Source: Bacillota bacterium (lineage in GTDB: Bacteria; Bacillota; Clostridia; Lachnospirales; Anaerotignaceae). From it: a DNA stretch of 64,000 nt. The notes under the pieces are model-generated. The model saw only the letters and a program-made list of their open reading frames with translations, had not been told where the DNA came from and ran no database searches. The stretch spans positions 18,746-82,745 of the forward strand of contig JAFWDD010000074.1 in NCBI GenBank assembly GCA_017534115.1, read 5' to 3'. How positions within the stretch are numbered: position 1 is the stretch's first letter; each line of letters begins with the position of its first letter. The position numbers were made by a program, and so were the translations under genes. Positions 56,848 through 64,000 of the stretch are shown in pieces.

Positions 56848-57342
56848 TTAAGCTGCTGTCTCGTCTTTCTTTGCGATCTGGTCGATAACACGTGCGAAAG
56901 ATGACATAGGGGATTTGAAGCTTCCGAGAAGTTTGGAAAGAAGAACGTCTCTTGAAGGAATGCCTGCGATAACTTTCATACCGTCTGCATCATAAAAAGT
57001 TCCTTCTACAACGCCTGCCTTGAACTCAAGGTTTTTGTATTCCTTAAGGTTTGCGTTGATAATGGAAGCTGCTGTTGTAGCGTCATCATAGCTGAAAGCA
57101 ACAGTTGTAGGTCCTTCAAGGTAAGGAGCAAGACCTTCAAACTGAGTTCCCTGAACTGCTAAGTTGATCATTGTGTTTTTATAAACTTTGTAATCAACGC
57201 CTGCATCTCTGAGTTTTTTTCTTAAAGCTGTATCCTGTTCAACAGTTAAGCCTCTTCCGTCTACAAGAACAACAGAAGCGGATTTTTCAAGTTTCTCTTT
57301 AATTTCGTTAACAACAACCTGTTTTTCTTCGATTTTAGGCAC
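56848..57342 (-). CDS. rplJ: 50S ribosomal protein L10
   Basis: A 164-residue L10, base of the L7/L12 stalk and autoregulator of its operon. The start is GTG 57342 (MPKIEEKQVVVNEIKEKL), eight bases after GGAGG; a GTG nine bases upstream is inside the ribosome site. Family motif LVDGRGLTVEQDTALRKKLR and the C-terminal L12-binding helix are present. Its leader is at 57383-57500. Confidence 0.97.
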   Translation of the reverse strand: MPKIEEKQVVVNEIKEKLEKSASVVLVDGRGLTVEQDTALRKKLRDAGVDYKVYKNTMINLAVQGTQFEGLAPYLEGPTTVAFSYDDATTAASIINANLKEYKNLEFKAGVVEGTFYDADGMKVIAGIPSRDVLLSKLLGSFKSPMSSFARVIDQIAKKDETAA

Positions 57343-57382
57343 TAAGTACACCTCCTTAAAAAGTATTTAGTTTGCTTAGGGC

Positions 57383-57500
57383 AAAAATATAAACCCTTTG
57401 CATCCGCAGACACAAAGGGCGTACCTTTTCAAAGTAATTTCTCCTCGGCGGGCGGATTTTAAGCCTTTCGGCGCCTGCTGTCTGCGGCAATATTCAATTA
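57383..57500 (-). promoter_or_regulatory. Ribosomal protein L10 leader with attenuator
   Basis: On the minus strand the leader reads GCAGACAGCAGGCGCCGAAA, then GGCTTAAAATCC and GCCCGCCGAGGAG (57488-57441), which is the L10-binding kink-turn region of Firmicute rplJ leaders. CCCTTTG and CAAAGGG (57419-57394) then form a terminator followed by TTTATATTTTTG. L10 is expected to favour termination. Confidence 0.9.
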
Positions 57501-57509
57501 ACCTATAAG

Positions 57510-57538
57510 ATATTACTATATTTTAAGGTGAATGTCAA
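57510..57538 (-). promoter_or_regulatory. rplJ-rplL promoter
   Basis: Minus-strand TTGACA (57538-57533), 17-bp spacer, TAATAT (57515-57510); the same box pair as infC. Confidence 0.65.
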
Positions 57539-57552
57539 TGCTATTTCAAAAA

Positions 57553-58248
57553 TTATTCATTTACCTTAGCGGGATTAATTCTTACGCTGGGACCCATAGT
57601 AGTTGAAATGGCAATACTCTTGAGGTACTGGCCTTTAGCTGCTGCGGGTCTTGCTTTAATAATAGCACCGATGAGAGTCTGGAAGTTTTCCTGCAATTTT
57701 TCTGTTCCGAAAGAAACTTTTCCCATAGGAACGTGAATGATGTTTGTTTTATCAAGACGATATTCGATTTTACCGGCTTTAATATCGGTAACAGCTTTAG
57801 CAACATCCATGCTTACAGTACCTGCCTTGGGGTTGGGCATTAAGCCTTTAGGTCCGAGGATACGTCCGATTCTGCCGACAACGCCCATCATATCGGGTGT
57901 TGCAACTGCAACGTCAAATCCGAACCAGTTTTCGTCTTTGATCTTTGCGACCATATCTTCTGCTCCAACGAAATCTGCGCCTGCTGCTTCAGCTTCGTCA
58001 GCTTTTGCGCCTTTAGCGAATACTAAAACGCGGACTGTTTTACCTGTACCATGAGGTAATACAACAGCGCCTCTGACCTGCTGGTCTGCGTGACGGCTGT
58101 CAACGCCGAGACGAATGTGGCATTCTACTGTTTCATCGAATTTAGCAACGGAAAGCTGCTGAACTAATTCCATAGCTTCCTTTGTTTCGTAAAGGTTGCT
58201 GGAATCAACTAATTTTTTCTTTTCTAAATATTTTTTACCTCTTTTCAC
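57553..58248 (-). CDS. rplA: 50S ribosomal protein L1
   Basis: A 231-residue L1 of the mobile L1 stalk. GTG start ([15 protein letters not shown]) behind GGAGG. Signature [19 protein letters not shown] and [20 protein letters not shown] are intact. It follows rplK and is likely co-transcribed with nusG and rplK. Confidence 0.98.
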   Translation of the reverse strand: MKRGKKYLEKKKLVDSSNLYETKEAMELVQQLSVAKFDETVECHIRLGVDSRHADQQVRGAVVLPHGTGKTVRVLVFAKGAKADEAEAAGADFVGAEDMVAKIKDENWFGFDVAVATPDMMGVVGRIGRILGPKGLMPNPKAGTVSMDVAKAVTDIKAGKIEYRLDKTNIIHVPMGKVSFGTEKLQENFQTLIGAIIKARPAAAKGQYLKSIAISTTMGPSVRINPAKVNE

Positions 58249-58339
58249 TTTCGTGACCTCCTTATGTGGTAATATCGGGAAGCGTCCCTCCCACTGATAC
58301 GGATTTATTAAAAATCCCGTTTACGAGTTGAATTTCAAA

Positions 58340-58765
58340 TTAATCTTCTACAACGATACCCATTGATCTTGCTGTACCTGCGATCATGGAGCATGCTGTC
58401 TCAATAGAACCTGCGTTCAGGTCGGGCATTTTAAGCTCAGCGATTTTCTGAACTTCAGCCATGGAAATTGTAGCAACCTTTGTTTTGTTGGGAACGCCTG
58501 AACCTGAATCGATTTTACAAGCTTTCTTAAGTAAAACTGCTGCAGGGGGAGTTTTTAAAACAAATGAGTATGTTCTGTCCTGGTATACTGTGATGATTAC
58601 AGGAATAATGAGACCTGCCTGAGATGATGTTTTTTCGTTAAATTCTTTGCAGAAGCCCATAATGTTAAGACCGTGCTGACCAAGAGCGGGGCCAACGGGA
58701 GGAGCAGGGGAAGCTTTTCCGGCTGCGATCTGCAATTTAATTAAACCTATAACTTTTTTTGCCAT
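58340..58765 (-). CDS. rplK: 50S ribosomal protein L11
   Basis: A 141-residue L11, which binds the GTPase-associated centre of 23S r[38 protein letters not shown] and [24 protein letters not shown] are standard. ATG behind AGGAGGTG. Confidence 0.98.
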   Translation of the reverse strand: MAKKVIGLIKLQIAAGKASPAPPVGPALGQHGLNIMGFCKEFNEKTSSQAGLIIPVIITVYQDRTYSFVLKTPPAAVLLKKACKIDSGSGVPNKTKVATISMAEVQKIAELKMPDLNAGSIETACSMIAGTARSMGIVVED

Positions 58766-58853
58766 TTATCGGCACCTCCTATAAATGTGGTAGTAGCGGG
58801 GGTTTCCCTCCCACGCGGCGCAAATTTTTTGTTTTTACGCCTTTTGTCAATCC

Positions 58854-59504
58854 TTAAATAACTTTTTCAATTTGTTTGTAGTCGAATTCGGCAGGTGTTT
58901 CTCTGCCGAGCATTGAAAGACGAACAATAACGGTTTTCTTGCTGGGGTTGATTTCGGAGATAACTCCTTCAAAATCAACGAAAGGCCCGGTTATAACACG
59001 AACATGGTCGTCAATTTCAAAATCGAAAGTCTGTGTATAGTTTTCAATACCCATTGCTCTGACTTCCTCGTCTGTAAGAGGAACAGGCTCTGAACCGGGG
59101 CCAACAAAGCTTGTAACGCCTCTGGTGTTTCTTACAACATACCAGGAGTCTACGTAAGCTTCTTTATTGATATACATTTTGAGAAGAACATATCCGGGGA
59201 AGACCTTTCTCTGGACAACCTTTCTCTGGCCGTTTTTGATCTCAACGACTTCCTGCATGGGTACGCAGACCTCATGGATCTGGTCCTGCATTCCTCTGTT
59301 TTCAATAATTTTTTCTATGTTGGCTTTTACCTTGTTTTCATAGCCTGAATAGGTATGAACAACATACCATTTCGGTTCTTCTTTTTTTGTTTCTTTTTCT
59401 TTCTGAGAGGCTGTATCTTCTGTTTCGGAAACGTTTTCGCCCGTTTCTTTTGAAGATTCATCCTCATTAAGAGAATCATCAGGCATTCTTAATTCGTCAG
59501 ACAT
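58854..59504 (-). CDS. nusG: Transcription termination/antitermination protein NusG
   Basis: A 216-residue NusG that binds RNA polymerase and affects pausing. An extra N-terminal stretch of about 43 residues, mostly Asp, Glu, Ser and Lys, precedes the NGN domain (KWYVVHTYSGYENKVKANIE, VFPGYVLLKMY, VRNTRGVTSFVG). A KOW domain (DDHVRVITGPFVDFEGVISE) ends the protein. It lies between secE and rplK as usual. Confidence 0.97.
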   Translation of the reverse strand: MSDELRMPDDSLNEDESSKETGENVSETEDTASQKEKETKKEEPKWYVVHTYSGYENKVKANIEKIIENRGMQDQIHEVCVPMQEVVEIKNGQRKVVQRKVFPGYVLLKMYINKEAYVDSWYVVRNTRGVTSFVGPGSEPVPLTDEEVRAMGIENYTQTFDFEIDDHVRVITGPFVDFEGVISEINPSKKTVIVRLSMLGRETPAEFDYKQIEKVI

Positions 59505-59551
59505 AATACCATCCTTTTTAAATCAAAATTATATTCTCTGTAATCGGAAGA

Positions 59552-59998
59552 TTATTCTGCTGCATTTTCTGCAGTCTCCTGAACTGCTTCAGCAGCGCCT
59601 TCAACAGCTTCCTGAGCGCCTTCAGCAGCGCCTTCAACAGCTTCAGCGGCACCTTCTACTGTGCCCTCAACTGCTTCAGCAGCACCTTCAGCTGCGTTTT
59701 CAGCTGCAGGAATTACCTCGGTAGTAATACCGTTTTCCAGAGAACCTTCAGGCAGTGTATATTCCTCGGAAGTAATATGTTTAATAATACCGTTCTGACC
59801 TGCAGAGAACGCGGAATCCAGACCGAAAATAATAGCGCTTATAATTATACAGGTAATTATAACGGTAATAGTCTGTTTTCTTAATTCGGGACCGGTAGGC
59901 CAGATGATCTTTTTAAACTCAGCCCTGTAATCAGCGAATGTTGATTTCTTTTTTGTTGATTTGTTTGGTTTTTTTGTAGCTGTCTTGTTTTCCATCAT
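59552..59998 (-). CDS. secE: Preprotein translocase subunit SecE with extended repeat tail
   Basis: 148 residues, against 60-75 for usual short SecE. The conserved part is normal: a basic N-tail, the amphipathic FADYRAEFKKIIWPTGPELR and one transmembrane helix (about 42-66). About 80 extra residues follow on the outer side, including four 11-residue units (102-112, 113-123, 124-134, 135-145) of the type AAEGAAEAVEG, all acidic and Ala-rich. Such hendecads favour long amphipathic helices as in LEA-type proteins. The clamp function of SecE in SecYEG needs only the first half; the tail role is unknown. Downstream of rpmG. Confidence 0.93.
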   Translation of the reverse strand: MMENKTATKKPNKSTKKKSTFADYRAEFKKIIWPTGPELRKQTITVIITCIIISAIIFGLDSAFSAGQNGIIKHITSEEYTLPEGSLENGITTEVIPAAENAAEGAAEAVEGTVEGAAEAVEGAAEGAQEAVEGAAEAVQETAENAAE

Positions 59999-60029
59999 TT
60001 CACATCCTTGTTAGAGCCATTAGCCTTTA

Positions 60030-60179
60030 TTATTTTGTTTCTCTGTGAAGAGTGTGCTTTTTGCAGAATCTACAGTATTTTTTCATTTCCATTCTGTCTG
60101 GATGAGTTTTTTTGTCCTTGGTTGTACTGTAATTTCTCTGTTTACATTCTGTGCAAGAAAGTGTAATTCTGACTCTCAA
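60030..60179 (-). CDS. rpmG: 50S ribosomal protein L33
   Basis: A 49-residue L33. TTG start (minus strand at 60179) six bases after GGAGGTGG. The protein begins [20 protein letters not shown] and ends [16 protein letters not shown], with two CxxC pairs, so it is the zinc-binding form. First gene of rpmG-secE-nusG. Confidence 0.96.
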   Translation of the reverse strand: MRVRITLSCTECKQRNYSTTKDKKTHPDRMEMKKYCRFCKKHTLHRETK

Positions 60180-60287
60180 ATTTTCCACCTCCGTTTTTAG
60201 ATTTTATGATATTTGCGAAAGAACATAAGACCATAAAAAAAAGACTTAGTCCAAGAAAAAAAGACTTATGTCCTCTATATCATAAAT

Positions 60288-60316
60288 ACTATAACACAAG
60301 TCTTTATATCTGTCAA
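60288..60316 (-). promoter_or_regulatory. rpmG-secE-nusG promoter
   Basis: Minus-strand TTGACA (60316-60311), 17-bp spacer, TATAGT (60293-60288). Confidence 0.75.
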
Positions 60317-60368
60317 TTAAATTATTGTCGGAATTTGCATTATCCGGCGGGTCCGGCTTTAATGGGTC

Positions 60369-60620
60369 TCAGTTGTTTTCCTTTGCCGCTTCAAGAGCTC
60401 TCGCGAACTGGTCGGAGCAGGATGTTTTCTTCATTCCGCAGCGGATTCCCTTGAATCTTTCTATTACGAAATCCACGTCCATTCCTTCGACTATTGATGA
60501 GATAGCTTTTAAATTTCCGTTGCATCCGCCTACAAACGAAACATTTTTAACTTTTCCGTCCTCCAGCGAAAAATTGATTTCCTTGGCGCAAACGCCCGCA
60601 GGTCTGTATTTATAATCCAT
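60369..60620 (-). CDS. TSCPD domain-containing protein (TIGR03905-type)
   Basis: An 83-residue stand-alone TSCPD domain protein; the domain is otherwise found at the C-terminus of B12-dependent ribonucleotide reductases. Cys residues in RPAGVCAKEI, VGGCNGNL, GIRCG and KTSCSDQ match the family pattern. The function of the free form is not established; a redox or metal role is inferred from the cysteines. ATG behind AAAGGAT. Confidence 0.9.
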   Translation of the reverse strand: MDYKYRPAGVCAKEINFSLEDGKVKNVSFVGGCNGNLKAISSIVEGMDVDFVIERFKGIRCGMKKTSCSDQFARALEAAKENN

Positions 60621-60641
60621 AATTTATTATCCTTTCTTAAA

Positions 60642-61238
60642 TTATTTCCGGAAAAATCTCCAGAGTTTATCTTTGTATTCCCCGGCATAATCGATATTTA
60701 CGCGGGGAGAGGTTTCTATTAAAATATCATTTTCGGGAGCGTCGGAAGATATGTAAAGCTCTTTGGAGAAAAGCTTTTTCCCGTTTAACTCCTTTGTGAT
60801 TCCCATAGCCTTGCAAAGCTTTCCGGGACCGTTTGCGAAATTCTTTTTCTGATATGGAGTCAGTTCGCTGTAAGGCTTGTTATACCGCAAAACCGACATT
60901 TCCTCCAGTCCGGAAACAGGCCTTCCGCCTCTGATGAGAACGGCGCAGGGATTGTCCTTTTCCTCCGTAACGATATTCAGGCAGAAATACATTCCGTATA
61001 TGAGATAAATGTAAATTGTACCGCCTTCCTCATACATTGTGCGGGTCCTTTCCGTGCGTCTGCCGTTGTACGCGTGGCTTGCCTTGTCCTCGATTCCGCA
61101 GTAAGCTTCCGTTTCGGTAATTTCCATAACAAGTTGTTTTCCGTCAATGTTCCTAACAAGCTTTTTTCCGATTAAAGCCCGGCTCACGTCGAGAGTATCT
61201 TCCATATAAAACTTTTTCGGCTCCCATAAGACCTTCAT
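60642..61238 (-). CDS. mpg: DNA-3-methyladenine glycosylase (AAG/Mpg type)
   Basis: A 198-residue base-excision repair enzyme removing alkylated purines. Family blocks: SRALIGKKLVR, ITETEAYCGIEDKASHAYNG (catalytic Glu), YLIYGMYFCLNIVTEE, AVLIRGGRPV, FANGPGKLCKAMGI and the terminal SPRVNIDYAGEYKDKLWRF. It starts 1 bp after the carbonic anhydrase gene on the same strand, so translation is coupled. Confidence 0.96.
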   Translation of the reverse strand: MKVLWEPKKFYMEDTLDVSRALIGKKLVRNIDGKQLVMEITETEAYCGIEDKASHAYNGRRTERTRTMYEEGGTIYIYLIYGMYFCLNIVTEEKDNPCAVLIRGGRPVSGLEEMSVLRYNKPYSELTPYQKKNFANGPGKLCKAMGITKELNGKKLFSKELYISSDAPENDILIETSPRVNIDYAGEYKDKLWRFFRK

Positions 61239-61239
61239 T

Positions 61240-61758
61240 TTATTCCATGTCCTTTTTTGCCTGTTCAGCGTGCTCTACATAAACTTCAGCGGCATAAGCG
61301 GCGTATTTGGAAAGCTTTTCTGATATGGGACCCGCTATTTTCGCGGGAGAGCCAACAACTATCATATCGTCCGGCACTTCCATGCCTTCTCTTACAAGAG
61401 CGCCTGCCGCAACAAGGCAGTTTTTGCCGATTTTTACATTATTTAAAAGGATAGCGCCCATTCCGATTAATGAGCCGTCTCCGATTTGAGCCGAATGGAC
61501 GATGGCTCCGTGGCCAACTGATACATTATTGCCGATAACTACGGGCATATCCTTTGCCACGTGGACTATGCAGTTATCCTGTATATTTGTGTTTTCACCT
61601 ATGGTAATAGGGCTGGTGTCGTATTCCGAACGTATAACCGCTCCATACCATATGCCTGAGTTTTTGCCTATTTTAACATTGCCGACAATAGAAGCGTTTT
61701 CCGCGATAAACACTGATTCGTCTATATCGGGATAAAAATTTTTAGCCTTTTTTATCAT
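61240..61758 (-). CDS. Gamma-class carbonic anhydrase family protein
   Basis: A 172-residue left-handed beta-helix (hexapeptide) protein of the gamma-carbonic anhydrase / YrdA group. Metal-binding His residues: CIVHVAKDMPV, VSVGHGAIVHSA (His at both ends of the second). The segment IGENTNIQDN and the terminal helix are typical. It may hydrate CO2 or act on acyl-CoA like PaaY; not decided by sequence. ATG behind AAGGAGA. Confidence 0.92.
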   Translation of the reverse strand: MIKKAKNFYPDIDESVFIAENASIVGNVKIGKNSGIWYGAVIRSEYDTSPITIGENTNIQDNCIVHVAKDMPVVIGNNVSVGHGAIVHSAQIGDGSLIGMGAILLNNVKIGKNCLVAAGALVREGMEVPDDMIVVGSPAKIAGPISEKLSKYAAYAAEVYVEHAEQAKKDME

Positions 61759-61773
61759 AATAAAATCTCCTTT

Positions 61774-63690
61774 TTAACCAAACATCTTGTAATATGTCCA
61801 TCCCTGAAGACGGTTTACTATATTGTGTTCTTCCTCGGTCAGCTGATTGTCATGGACAATTCCCTCAGAAGTAATGAATGTGGAGTTTGCTGACATTGGA
61901 ATGGTTTTCATTGAATCCGCCACGTAATCGTAGTAGGGTGAAAGATTCCTGAATCCCAGCATATCCATCATTGCGATGCCCAGATAGCTGGAGCTTATAA
62001 TGGAGCTGTCCTTGTTTATTCCCAGTTCAGCCGCCCTTGCGGGAAGGTCGTACATTTCAGCCGCCGCGGAGTTTTCCCAAATAAGGAAAGGCGTTTCATA
62101 AAGCCTGAGAGATTCTTCGCTTGTACCCTGTGGTTTAACAGGATAGTCAAAATCCTCATAAATATCGAATCCGTTAGAGAATCCGGGCAGATGGTCGCCG
62201 AAATATACTAAAATAACTGGTTCTTCCGATTCTTCCAGATGGTCTGTCAGTGTTTTCAGCGCCTCGTCCATATGCTGTATACCTATGAAATAGTTGGACA
62301 GAAGATTGAAATCCCCGAAAACATTATCAGCGGGTACGTCTGCCTCGGTAATATCCGAATTGAATGTGTTCTCCATTGAGTATTTTTTCGTCCATGGACC
62401 GTGGTTTTCAATAGTTATGCAGAATGAGAACAAAGGGTCGTCGGACCTGGCGATATGCTGGTCGAATTTGTTAATGAGGAACTCAACTGTTGCCTCATCG
62501 GTAATGTAAAGGTTAATACTCTGGGTGTTAAGGTCAAAGCTGTCCTCAAGGAAGTATTTTTCCTCAAATCCCATGTATGAGAATATATTCTGTCTGTTAT
62601 AGAACCATGCGTATCCGGGATGAGTTGCCATGGTGTGGTATCCCATGCTCTTTAAATAGGAAGGAATACAGTCTATATCCTTGTGTATAAAGGTGTACGA
62701 AGCCTTGGGACTGTTTATGTATCTGGTGAATAACCCCGTCAGAACATCGTATTCCGTATCTGCAGTTCCTCCGCCGAAGGAAGGCACTACAATGTGTCCG
62801 CTGACCGCGTTATCGCTTGCGGCAAGAGCTTTGTATGTTTCCATGGGATCCGGATAATCCTCAAATGTAATATGCTCGTTTATATCGGAAAGGTCTGTGA
62901 AAGACTCTCCCATAACCATTATAATATGAGGCTTTTTCACATCATCGCCGTATGCTGCCGGCACGAAATTCTGTTCCGCTTCCTTATATATTCTGGCTTC
63001 GTAGTGTTCAGGTTTGCCCATAATCAGGTCCTTCAGGTCATGGGCGAAGGAATAGGTGATGCCTCTGGACATATACTGATCCACTTTGAAATATTCATTT
63101 CCGTTTACGGGGAAGGAATTATAAAGGTCGTCGCTTCTGAAAAGGCCGAAATTACAAACAGCGCCTGCGATTATAACGCAAATTGTCCCCGTTAATCTTA
63201 CGCGTTTGGTCATTTTCTGGCATTTGAATTTCAGGAACAGCCACCACAGAATCAAAGCTATGATTACAAGTATCATAACTCCAACGAATATTTTAAAGTT
63301 GTTGAACCTGTCTATAACTGTTTTGACTTCTACAAGAGAGCCGAAGTCCGTAGGCGTGAAGGGCTCCTGGCGCATACCTATTTTATAAAAGTTTACAACT
63401 CCCATTATAAGGAAATATATAATTGTCATGGCAAAAGAAAACACAGGCCGTCCCAGAGTGAAGAAGAGGAAGCATGCCACAATTATAACCGGAGCTATGT
63501 TGAGCCACATAAGGTTTGTGCCGTATCCGTTTATTATATCAAAAACCTCTTTTTCTCCCTTGATAGGAACGTGCATAACATAAAAACCAAGGAAGATAGA
63601 CGCGGCAAGCAATATAATTGATATAGGAATATTAACGTTTATCTGTTTTCCTCTGAATCTTTCCAGGAAGTTTTTTTTCTCTTTTTCCAT
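61774..63690 (-). CDS. LTA synthase family sulfatase-fold membrane enzyme
   Basis: 638 residues. Five N-terminal transmembrane helices (within 1-180), then an extracytoplasmic alkaline-phosphatase-like domain (about 250-600). Catalytic elements of LtaS-type enzymes: VMGESFTDLSDI with the metal Glu, the nucleophile Thr in GGGTADTEYDVLTG, the His of IENHGPW and YFGDHLPGF. The role is transfer of glycerol phosphate or a related group to a surface polymer; the exact polymer is unknown. ATG behind GGGAGGA; no operon partner downstream apart from the carbonic anhydrase gene 15 bp away. Confidence 0.9.
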   Translation of the reverse strand: MEKEKKNFLERFRGKQINVNIPISIILLAASIFLGFYVMHVPIKGEKEVFDIINGYGTNLMWLNIAPVIIVACFLFFTLGRPVFSFAMTIIYFLIMGVVNFYKIGMRQEPFTPTDFGSLVEVKTVIDRFNNFKIFVGVMILVIIALILWWLFLKFKCQKMTKRVRLTGTICVIIAGAVCNFGLFRSDDLYNSFPVNGNEYFKVDQYMSRGITYSFAHDLKDLIMGKPEHYEARIYKEAEQNFVPAAYGDDVKKPHIIMVMGESFTDLSDINEHITFEDYPDPMETYKALAASDNAVSGHIVVPSFGGGTADTEYDVLTGLFTRYINSPKASYTFIHKDIDCIPSYLKSMGYHTMATHPGYAWFYNRQNIFSYMGFEEKYFLEDSFDLNTQSINLYITDEATVEFLINKFDQHIARSDDPLFSFCITIENHGPWTKKYSMENTFNSDITEADVPADNVFGDFNLLSNYFIGIQHMDEALKTLTDHLEESEEPVILVYFGDHLPGFSNGFDIYEDFDYPVKPQGTSEESLRLYETPFLIWENSAAAEMYDLPARAAELGINKDSSIISSSYLGIAMMDMLGFRNLSPYYDYVADSMKTIPMSANSTFITSEGIVHDNQLTEEEHNIVNRLQGWTYYKMFG

Positions 63691-63913
63691 AAGTGATTCC
63701 TCCCATGATGTCTGTTTATATACTGTACACTCTGAATGTATAATGCGGCATTCATTTTCCGCTGAAGAACATTTTATTACAGATACTCAAATAAGTAAAT
63801 ATTTTTTGCTATAGGAATTTGAATTTATGTAAATTTTAATGAAATACTCATAAATAAATCAAAAGATTACGAAAAATTTAAGAGAAAAAACGGAGATTTT
63901 GTGTTATTTTATG

Positions 63914-63942
63914 TTGTAAAGGGGATTTTTTGCTGATATAAT
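63914..63942 (+). promoter_or_regulatory. Promoter at right edge
   Basis: TTGTAA (63914-63919), 17-bp spacer, perfect TATAAT (63937-63942), pointing out of the window. The 220 bases to its left, back to 63691, show no gene. Confidence 0.6.
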
Positions 63943-63986
63943 ATTATGGAATTTTTAAAATAATAATATTATGGAGATAAAAAGAC

Positions 63987-64000
63987 GTGGAAGACAACAG
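63987..64000 (+). CDS. Start of a gene cut by the right edge
   Basis: GTG at 63987 (GTG GAA GAC AAC) follows GGAGAT by about ten bases and the promoter at 63914-63942. Only four codons are visible, so the product is unknown. Confidence 0.4.

Overview
The window reads as chromosomal backbone of an anaerobic, probably spore-forming low-to-mid-GC Firmicute of the class Clostridia, plausibly near Lachnospirales. The evidence is pyruvate:ferredoxin oxidoreductase, a PPi-type phosphofructokinase beside an ATP-type one, strong AGGAGG ribosome sites with many TTG/GTG starts, a meso-DAP type MurE, the Firmicute cell-wall order mraZ-rsmH-ftsL-pbpB-spoVD-murE-murF-mraY-murD-ftsW, and Firmicute RNA switches (M-box, T-box, L10 leader, infC leader). 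I see no rRNA, tRNA, insertion sequence, prophage or CRISPR array.

Layout. 1-10.9 kb holds mostly single genes: a nitroreductase end, two lipoproteins, DUF188, GtrA, an OFA-type transporter, a flavin reductase, an ArsC/Spx-like protein, PPi-phosphofructokinase, a secreted GH10-like protein and ketopantoate reductase. 11-13.7 kb is an ECF sigma / anti-sigma / SIMPL operon with a candidate autoregulatory promoter. 13.8-16.8 kb is lon-engB. 16.8-18.7 kb is an M-box riboswitch with mgtE. 18.7-25.1 kb (minus strand) holds infC-rpmI-rplT, T-box-thrS, a CorC/CNNM transporter and glyA. 25.4-27.1 kb has a very cysteine-rich protein with a sigmaK-like promoter, then a gene-free repeat region. 27.2-33 kb is an M16 peptidase followed by purM-purN-purD. 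33.4-37 kb is nifJ (PFOR), interrupted by one in-frame TAA. 37.2-42.8 kb holds dnaE, pfkA and lgt. 43-55.8 kb is the mra/dcw cell-wall and division cluster. 55.8-63.7 kb (minus strand) holds tadA, rplL-rplJ with an L10 leader, rplA, rplK, nusG, secE, rpmG, a TSCPD protein, 3-methyladenine glycosylase, gamma-carbonic anhydrase and an LTA synthase-like enzyme. A new gene starts at the right edge.

The cell-wall cluster supplies the cytoplasmic murein precursor steps (MurE, MurF, MurD), the lipid I step (MraY) and two SEDS/class-B PBP-type synthesis modules. MraZ boxes sit just downstream of the cluster promoter. lgt matures the lipoproteins encoded nearby. The ribosomal and transcription genes are in autoregulated units.

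Most notable oddities: an in-frame stop in an otherwise intact PFOR; Lon with Lys at the Walker B glutamate; a strong hairpin holding the ATG of the second PBP in its loop; a 31-cysteine protein with a sporulation-type promoter; a GH10-like gene whose promoter and ribosome site force a non-AUG start; a SecE with an 11-residue-repeat acidic tail; an orphan promoter-terminator unit; and a dispersed GC-rich intergenic repeat family. No wholly new multi-gene system is evident. Most of the window is housekeeping.
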